Shown here one piece after another: positions 5,915-11,147 of a DNA stretch of 11,147 nt. Origin of the DNA: Candidatus Poseidoniales archaeon (GTDB taxonomy: Archaea; Thermoplasmatota; Poseidoniia; Poseidoniales; Poseidoniaceae); NCBI GenBank assembly GCA_012959845.1, contig DUCL01000233.1:1-11147 (forward strand), read 5' to 3'. Made by a program: the position numbers and the translations under genes. The number at the start of each line of letters is the position of its first letter. Within the stretch, counting starts at the first letter, position 1. A model generated the notes under the pieces. The model was not told the origin of the DNA. It was given only the letters and a program-made list of their open reading frames with translations, and did no database searches.

Positions 5915-8900
5915 TTAAAGGAAGTCTGCTAACGACATCTGTTTTGCACGATCGTTTTTGAATAATGAATCCGTACTATCTGATAGCCACTCAACATTTT
6001 GTTTGGTATAACTATCAACACCATATGTTTCAATAACGTGCTTTGTGACTTTGATGTATTTTCTTACAGCACCCTCAGATACTGTCAGGGCTAATTTTCC
6101 ACCACATTGGTCACCTTCTGATTTCATTACGCCAATTGCAGATAGCCCTCTGCCAGTAGCCTTCTTCTTCTGAATACATTTGCCTGCGACAGGCATTCTT
6201 CGGTATGAATGGGCGCATTTTAAACAGCGTACCTTTTGCCTTGCAAAGGCATTCATGTTTCCTCTTAAATCTGGTAAAAAGTGAGAACGTATAACACTGG
6301 AAGCAACCGTTCTTACATTGACTGCTCTCAATTTGTGGCCAAGGTTGAGTTGCCCATTCATTTTGTCTATCATGGTATCAAGGGTCTTGTATGCGCATAG
6401 AGCAGGCCCTTCATCAATAGAATTACACCCATGTGTATAGCCATATCCCCTTACTGCGGCTACAGTACCTAATCTCCTCTCAACAAAGTCAATTCTGTTA
6501 GAAATTGTTTTTGGATGTGGTTGATTCAATGTTGCTTCATAGAAATCGCGTTCATAAAACCAACCAGAATCAACGTTCAAAGCCTCTTTGTCAACTTCAG
6601 TTGGATTTAATCGAGTGGTTAGAACCAAAGGCGCATCCATTAGACCGCCTCGATTAGCAGGAAGTATCTCTCTACTAAAATTGAGTAAACCATCCATTAA
6701 TAGCATAATTGCATCCTCATCACCATCACAATTTCTTCGTTTTGCTGCATGGAAAAGTGGGTGGGCATAACCTCCGGAACAATCGGTCCATCCAATAATT
6801 CTAGATAGTACTCCACCGGATGTGTGAGGCGCTAAAGCGCAGATTAGTTGGCCAACTAAATCAGCAGGGGTTTCCACATTGTAAAACGGCTCCATTTTGT
6901 AGTGGCGAGTCAATACTTCATCGATGAATTTAGTAGCTTTGACAAAATAATCGCCAGCATTTTTTGCGAGGATGAAATCCTGTGGAAAGATTTCCAACAT
7001 CTGCTCATCATCAACTAATTCCTTGCCATGGCAATCATGAGTATATCCTAATTCTTTCAAAGTCTTCCAAGAGACACTAACTTCTCTTGGTGTGAAATGT
7101 GTAATCGGAACATCGGACATATCGTATCTAATGGTACCATCACGGAAAACAGGTAAATTATATTTAGCGCGCAATATTCCTTTTTCAATCGCCTCAGGGG
7201 TTTGATCTCTACTGGCAATTTTCTTCATGCATTTGATTTGTCTTGGAATTCTATCCAAACCCAATTTAATCCTAGCATCTTCAATCAGAGTTGTAAGATT
7301 GACGTTTTGGACCTCTCCTCGTCTGCGCTTCTTTTTGTTAGTAGGAGCCTTCATCAAAGTTCTTCCACTACAAGTCAACCCCGCTTCTTCCTGCCCATCT
7401 TGGTTGAGTATCCGATGATGACATATCACCATTGGAGATATTTTTCCACATTTTGTACAAGTTCGTTTACCCATTTGTACACTTATTGTTTCTTTTTCAA
7501 TCGCATTTGCCAGTAGTCTTTGATTACCTCCATGCAATTCAATCGGGAATAATGTATGTGTTCGTGGATTCATAACACGGGGCGCAGCCTTCTCTGGCCG
7601 GCCCATTCTGCAACCGATTCGAGTCGGAGCGCTATGCTCCCATCTCAAATCTGAAAGTTTTCTAATCTCGATCAAGATTCCATCAACTGCATGGTCATCT
7701 TCGTGAATTTGCGCTGCTAAATATCCCTTAGGGTCATCAGGCCCATCGTCAATCACTTTGTCTGAAGCCTCTTTTCCAACACTGTCGGTCTCACTAATGC
7801 CAAGCCCTCGTTGTCTTGCATCTGTTTCAGTGGCGATTCGAACCATTGCTTTTTCTTGCGCTAACTTTTTTTGTCTCGCTCTTTCACCCACTAGAACAGT
7901 ATGTGCATCTCTTAACTCGGCAATACGTTGCACAAAGCGATTTTTGGCATCTTTGATGCGCAATGGTGATTCACCATCACTAGAAAATCCAAAACCTTCC
8001 AGCATTGCTGGCCAACCAGTTGTTATTACGAGGTCTTCACCATCATGATGGTGAGGAAGCCCTAGAACCATCATACTCGCTTTCGCAAAGCCATGCTGAA
8101 TATATGCCCATCCTTCAGGCATTTCATCGGCAAATATTGGTGATTCAAGTTTTACTTCAGGCCCTGGTATTGTTTCAGAATCAAAGTCTGGCAAAACCTC
8201 TGGTTGTAATATATCCATCTTTTTTGCATCCCATCCTTTGATGCCACCAATTATTCTGAGTTGTCTTGATTCTGGTAACGGCATTGCATTCAATGAGTTT
8301 TCAGATTCCACAGTACTAACTTTTGTTGTTCCGAATGGCTCAATAATTGATTCTTCAATCATGTTGATCAGTGCTGGAACCCATTCGATTGGCAGGTCCA
8401 AGAACCATGGATTATGAGGAGGGGGCATTGATGTTTTGAAACGAATGGCAAGGTCTCTTGCTTCATCCCAATTAGGCTGTAATTTTGTAAGCGCACTATG
8501 CCAATTTCTGCGAATATGGAATTGTGCATGTTCATCTTCACTATCCTCTGGGTGTATCCCAGGAATCCCATCGGGTAACTTCGATTTGTTTAAATTGGAT
8601 AATTCAATAAAATCATCTATTGCTTTTTGAGTGGATAATTCTTCAATTAAGTCACTTGCCCACCAATCAACACAATACCCCGCCGGAACCAATTTTTTGT
8701 TATTCTCCATGAATTCTCCGTATCCGATAACCAATTCCCCATTATCCCAAACCATCGAAACTTTTTCGCTAATTGCTCGGTAAGATTTTGCATCATCAAG
8801 TCGTAAAAATCGTCCATCTCGCAATACTACCCAAGGCCCATCTGTGTCGTCTGATGGGGTAATTGCACAAGCCTTTCCAGGGCGCTCAATTTTCATTTGT

Positions 8901-10036
8901 GTGCCTATGGTGATGAAATCGTCCATTGCCAACATAGATGCCGTATTAGCCGATGCTGCAGCAAGTCCGGATGGGCGACTGCGACCATATCTAAGGCGGA
9001 ATCCCCCCGGTTGTAATGGAGCGCCAAATACTGGCCTTCCAGCGATAATATCATTCATGAATTTAGTTATCGGGGCGACTTTTCTTGATTTGAATTTGTC
9101 AGCGGAATCTGCTCCATCATCTTCTTTTCCTCTGCTGGCAAATTTGGAAATGAATTCCCACCCTGGAATTTTCATTCTTTCAGTGTGTTTCTGAATTTTC
9201 GGGGCCTTCAAACACATTCCTTCTCCGATTACGAGAAGAACACCCCCGCGAATTCTAGCCTCATCGATATTTCTAACGCGGCCATATCCTGCACATTCAA
9301 TGCTTTCAGTAGATTCACCATTAATCATTATCGGGCATGCTTTGACAATCTCTTCTATTTCGTGCGGAGGAGGTCGGTATTGCAAGTTTCCTCTATACAA
9401 TCCGAACTCTTCCTTTACTCGTTCTACTTCGGGTTGAGTTGGTATGTAATGTCCGACATTTAAATCGCGTCTGATCATGTCTGCGATTAGGACTGCGAGC
9501 GCTTGCGCAGTACCACCCGCTGCACGAATCGGCCCAGCAAAGTGAACTGATACAAATTGTGAACCGTCAAGATTGTTCAATAGGCGAACTTCAGAAATAC
9601 CTTCGAGTGGCGCAACCAAAACAGCTTCTGTAAGGATTGCCAAACCGACTCTCAAACCAACATCAATCGCAGTTTGTAGGTCATGCCCCCTGTCTCTAAA
9701 TCCTCTCGCAACCGATTGTGCCATCATGATAGATGTTGTCTCTCTATCATGAATTGCAAGCAAATTTCTGATATCATCAGCAACTTCGTAACCGTCTAAA
9801 TATTCAATTAGTAATTTTTCAGTTCGTCCAGCGAGGTCTGCAGCTCTTGGGATTTCAACGAAATCACGATGGTCCATTCCCAATGACCTTGCAGATTCAG
9901 CGATGGCATATGCTTCATCAGCCCTCTCATCTAACCAGTTATGATACGATGCCATTTCCTGTTCCAATCGTTCAAGGTCAATGCCGAGAAGAGGGTTGTG
10001 CCCTCTAATAGTAACAGCATCCTCAACATCGCTCAT
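5915..10036 (-). CDS. polC: DNA polymerase D large subunit DP2
   Basis: DP2 is the catalytic subunit of the archaeal heterodimeric replicative polymerase PolD. It works with the proofreading subunit DP1, which is not in the window. The 1373 residues show family blocks in order: the N-terminal GPIRAAGGTAQAL region (168-180); GRPVFGAP and GGFRLRYGRSRPSGLAAASA (333-363); a cysteine zinc module (C860, C863, C872, C889); the catalytic RRNCDGDEDAIMLLMDGLLNF block (1100-1120), with the acidic pair D1104/D1106 intact; FLPDLRGN (1253-1260); and a second zinc module (C1271, C1274, C1287, C1311). The last eight residues, QMSLADFL, form a PCNA-interacting PIP box. No intein interrupts it, including at the DGD motif where archaeal DP2 genes are often invaded. 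At about 110 residues above Pyrococcus DP2 (about 1260 from memory) it is somewhat long. A charged, low-complexity stretch near 715-785 is one candidate for the extra length. The ATG at 10036 begins MSDVEDAVTIRGHNPLLG. The gene is divergent from pyrE. Confidence 0.97.
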   Translation of the reverse strand: MSDVEDAVTIRGHNPLLGIDLERLEQEMASYHNWLDERADEAYAIAESARSLGMDHRDFVEIPRAADLAGRTEKLLIEYLDGYEVADDIRNLLAIHDRETTSIMMAQSVARGFRDRGHDLQTAIDVGLRVGLAILTEAVLVAPLEGISEVRLLNNLDGSQFVSVHFAGPIRAAGGTAQALAVLIADMIRRDLNVGHYIPTQPEVERVKEEFGLYRGNLQYRPPPHEIEEIVKACPIMINGESTESIECAGYGRVRNIDEARIRGGVLLVIGEGMCLKAPKIQKHTERMKIPGWEFISKFASRGKEDDGADSADKFKSRKVAPITKFMNDIIAGRPVFGAPLQPGGFRLRYGRSRPSGLAAASANTASMLAMDDFITIGTQMKIERPGKACAITPSDDTDGPWVVLRDGRFLRLDDAKSYRAISEKVSMVWDNGELVIGYGEFMENNKKLVPAGYCVDWWASDLIEELSTQKAIDDFIELSNLNKSKLPDGIPGIHPEDSEDEHAQFHIRRNWHSALTKLQPNWDEARDLAIRFKTSMPPPHNPWFLDLPIEWVPALINMIEESIIEPFGTTKVSTVESENSLNAMPLPESRQLRIIGGIKGWDAKKMDILQPEVLPDFDSETIPGPEVKLESPIFADEMPEGWAYIQHGFAKASMMVLGLPHHHDGEDLVITTGWPAMLEGFGFSSDGESPLRIKDAKNRFVQRIAELRDAHTVLVGERARQKKLAQEKAMVRIATETDARQRGLGISETDSVGKEASDKVIDDGPDDPKGYLAAQIHEDDHAVDGILIEIRKLSDLRWEHSAPTRIGCRMGRPEKAAPRVMNPRTHTLFPIELHGGNQRLLANAIEKETISVQMGKRTCTKCGKISPMVICHHRILNQDGQEEAGLTCSGRTLMKAPTNKKKRRRGEVQNVNLTTLIEDARIKLGLDRIPRQIKCMKKIASRDQTPEAIEKGILRAKYNLPVFRDGTIRYDMSDVPITHFTPREVSVSWKTLKELGYTHDCHGKELVDDEQMLEIFPQDFILAKNAGDYFVKATKFIDEVLTRHYKMEPFYNVETPADLVGQLICALAPHTSGGVLSRIIGWTDCSGGYAHPLFHAAKRRNCDGDEDAIMLLMDGLLNFSREILPANRGGLMDAPLVLTTRLNPTEVDKEALNVDSGWFYERDFYEATLNQPHPKTISNRIDFVERRLGTVAAVRGYGYTHGCNSIDEGPALCAYKTLDTMIDKMNGQLNLGHKLRAVNVRTVASSVIRSHFLPDLRGNMNAFARQKVRCLKCAHSYRRMPVAGKCIQKKKATGRGLSAIGVMKSEGDQCGGKLALTVSEGAVRKYIKVTKHVIETYGVDSYTKQNVEWLSDSTDSLFKNDRAKQMSLADFL
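8037..8054. repeat. Perfect 18-bp palindrome inside DP2 gene
   Basis: TCACCATCATGATGGTGA is its own reverse complement. On the coding strand it covers the codons of the HHHDGE segment (about residues 662-667) of DP2. The run of His codons followed by Asp-Gly produces most of the symmetry, so a coding origin is the simplest explanation. Confidence 0.5.
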
Positions 10037-10155
10037 AGCAATCTATGCGCACTAATAGGCGACCCCTTATGATGAAGTCGGTTCAATAATTTTTCCATCA
10101 TTGAGTAGTGCTATTGAAAGCAAACTTCATGTTCATCGGGCAAGAGGAATGGTTG
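10037..10155. promoter_or_regulatory. Divergent DP2/pyrE promoter region
   Basis: This 119-bp spacer separates two outward-facing genes. On the plus strand TTCAATAATTTTT (about 10082-10094) is a TATA-like stretch. It would place transcription start near 10115 and give pyrE a leader of about 40 nt carrying the AAGAGGA ribosome site (10142-10148). On the minus strand TTCATCATAAGG (about 10066-10077) is a weaker candidate for DP2, giving a short leader. No operator-like repeat is evident. Assigned by eye only. Confidence 0.35.
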
Positions 10156-10755
10156 ATGGCGGTTCATCCAGCGTTAAGAGACCACCCAAGTTGGGCAAAA
10201 CTTGTTGAATATATTCGCGAACTTGCTTTCCTTGATGGCGGGAGTGATGATGCCTTCACTCTGGCCAGCGGCAGAACCTCTAGATGGTTTTTTGATACAA
10301 AGCCGGTAATGATGCACCCCGAATGCTCACATTTACTCGGAGAATTGTTTAACGCAAGAATCGATGACCTTGGTGCCGACTTTGTCGGAGGGTTAGAACT
10401 GGGCGCAGTACCTCTAACTGCAATTGTCATCACCGCATCAGACGCAGATTGCCCGCGCCGAGGATTCATGGTAAGAAAAGAACCGAAAGGAAGGGGTGGA
10501 AGAAAGACCAATAATCCACCTGGAATTGAAGGTTCATCACTCGCCGGAGGTGGGAAAATCGTTATTCTTGAGGATGTGACAACCACGGGTGGTTCTTCGA
10601 TTAAGGCAGTGCAAAGGATTCATGATGCCACTGATTGTGAAGTGGTCGCAGTCATCAGTATTGTTGACAGAGAGGAAGGTGCAGTGGAGGCTTTTACATC
10701 AGCCGGAATCCACTTTGAAAGTATAATGACACGAAGTGATGTTGCGGGCCAGTAA
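10156..10755 (+). CDS. pyrE: Orotate phosphoribosyltransferase
   Basis: PyrE joins orotate to PRPP to make OMP, the penultimate step of UMP synthesis, in the cytosol. Numbering from 10156 (199 residues), the orotate-side motif FTLASGRTSRWFFD is at 34-47, the GGLELGAVPL block at 78-87, the mobile catalytic loop VRKEPKGRGGRK at 106-117, and the PRPP-binding signature ILEDVTTTGGSS at 137-148 with its Glu-Asp acidic pair. The loop is unusual: family members normally have a His where this one has Arg in KGRG, and a Gly/Asn/Pro-rich stretch follows. The ATG at 10156 is preceded by AAGAGGA at 7 nt and gives a normal PyrE N-terminal length. An upstream ATG (10129) and GTG (10108) are in frame but probably lie in the leader. 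The gene is divergent from DP2 and followed after 39 nt by a methyltransferase gene. Confidence 0.92.
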   Translation: MAVHPALRDHPSWAKLVEYIRELAFLDGGSDDAFTLASGRTSRWFFDTKPVMMHPECSHLLGELFNARIDDLGADFVGGLELGAVPLTAIVITASDADCPRRGFMVRKEPKGRGGRKTNNPPGIEGSSLAGGGKIVILEDVTTTGGSSIKAVQRIHDATDCEVVAVISIVDREEGAVEAFTSAGIHFESIMTRSDVAGQ

Positions 10756-10782
10756 TCGATTAATTGGGCAATAATTTAACAC

Positions 10783-10788
10783 GGAGAG
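10783..10788 (+). promoter_or_regulatory. Ribosome binding site deciding a TTG start
   Basis: GGAGAG lies 6 nt before the TTG at 10795. An in-frame TAA at 10777-10779 rules out a longer frame, and the nearby ATG at 10802 is in another frame. This makes TTG the likely start of the methyltransferase gene. Confidence 0.55.
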
Positions 10789-10794
10789 ATAATC

Positions 10795-11147
10795 TTGCAC
10801 AATGTTCTAATTCCTTCAGAAGTGGATTCATCTTCTTTGAGTGAATCCGCACCGGATAACACCTCAGCAGAAAAAATAATTTTCTTCCACGCAGAACAAG
10901 GAAAACCACTCGCTACGCCTTGGCAGATTGCACTCACGCGCTCTAAAATGGTCAACAAATCGGCTCTTGGCAAAGGAATTATTGTTGATTGTGCTTGTGG
11001 GAGTGGAATACAATTAGCAGCCCATGCGACCCACATTCAAAGAGCCGCACTCGGCATAGAATTAGATTCACAACGTGCATTGGCGAGTGCAGTAAATTTG
11101 CAAACAATAGCTAAATTAATGAATCAACAAGATAGTCAGCGAATGAA
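10795..11147 (+). CDS. Class I SAM-dependent methyltransferase, N-terminal part
   Basis: The first 117 codons are present and the gene runs off the right edge. The SAM-binding fold is visible: glycine-rich motif I IIVDCACGSGIQLAA (62-76), followed by the strand ending in an acidic residue, AALGIELDSQRA (84-95), which normally contacts the SAM ribose. The preceding ATPWQIALTRSKMV (40-53) resembles the segment before motif I in THUMP-like and trimethylguanosine-synthase-like RNA methyltransferases, so an RNA substrate is possible. That is inference, because the catalytic motif IV is outside the window. The start is a TTG supported by GGAGAG at 10783-10788. The 39-nt spacing to pyrE on the same strand suggests co-transcription. 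The first 25 residues are Ser-rich and probably disordered. Confidence 0.82.
   Translation, partial: MHNVLIPSEVDSSSLSESAPDNTSAEKIIFFHAEQGKPLATPWQIALTRSKMVNKSALGKGIIVDCACGSGIQLAAHATHIQRAALGIELDSQRALASAVNLQTIAKLMNQQDSQRM

Noticed and set aside
6720..6740. Possible intein at the DP2 catalytic DGD motif
   Set aside because: The block around D1104/D1106 reads through without interruption, and no splicing motifs are seen anywhere in the protein.
10108..10155. Longer PyrE starting at GTG 10108 or ATG 10129
   Set aside because: The extra residues do not resemble a PyrE N-terminus, and a good ribosome site precedes ATG 10156. The GTG would lie upstream of the transcript start implied by the candidate TATA element.
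10164..10586. Long minus-strand open frame opposite pyrE (140 codons)
   Set aside because: It lies entirely antisense to a clear PyrE with all motifs. Its Pro/Ser-rich translation is typical of a mirror frame.
1..11147. CRISPR array, insertion sequence, integrase or defence gene
   Set aside because: No regularly spaced repeats, transposase or integrase motifs, or nuclease/toxin families are visible on either strand.

Overview
The window looks like ordinary chromosomal DNA of a euryarchaeon-grade archaeon. It carries the large subunit of the archaeal replicative polymerase D (DP2), the iron-sulfur large subunit of archaeal primase (PriL), a DUF373 membrane protein and an MptE-type pterin diphosphokinase. 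All four are archaeal families, and PolD argues against a Sulfolobus-like lineage. The moderate base composition, acidic proteins and overall style of the sequence suggest a mesophilic marine lineage such as Marine Group II (Poseidoniales). That placement is inference, not proof. I see no mobile element, CRISPR array, rRNA, tRNA or phage gene.

Layout, left to right. (1) 1-1300, minus strand: a small zinc-ribbon protein followed by a hypothetical protein that runs off the left edge. (2) 1301-1442: a divergent intergenic region holding a perfect 14-bp GC-rich palindrome. (3) 1443-1928, plus: a two-CBS-domain protein, convergent with (4). (4) 1942-4436, minus: priL followed downstream by the DUF373 gene, probably one transcription unit. 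(5) 4437-4515: a short divergent region with a predicted leader hairpin. (6) 4516-5912, plus: mptE followed by an unrecognised membrane protein with two transmembrane segments. (7) 5915-10036, minus: the large DP2 gene (1373 aa, no intein), whose stop codon lies 2 bp from that of the membrane protein. (8) 10037-10155: a divergent promoter region. (9) 10156 to the right edge, plus: pyrE, then a class I SAM-dependent methyltransferase cut by the edge.

How the genes fit together. DP2 and PriL belong to the same replication machinery, primer synthesis and chain extension, but lie in separate transcription units. Their partner subunits DP1 and PriS are not in the window. MptE (pterin cofactor) and PyrE (UMP synthesis) are housekeeping enzymes that feed one-carbon and nucleotide metabolism. 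The less understood genes are the zinc-ribbon/hypothetical pair, the CBS protein, the DUF373 protein that follows priL, and the membrane protein between mptE and DP2. I do not see a clear novel defence or mobile system. The points most worth a second look are the priL-DUF373 linkage, the PyrE loop in which the expected catalytic histidine is replaced, and the uncharacterised membrane and zinc-ribbon proteins.
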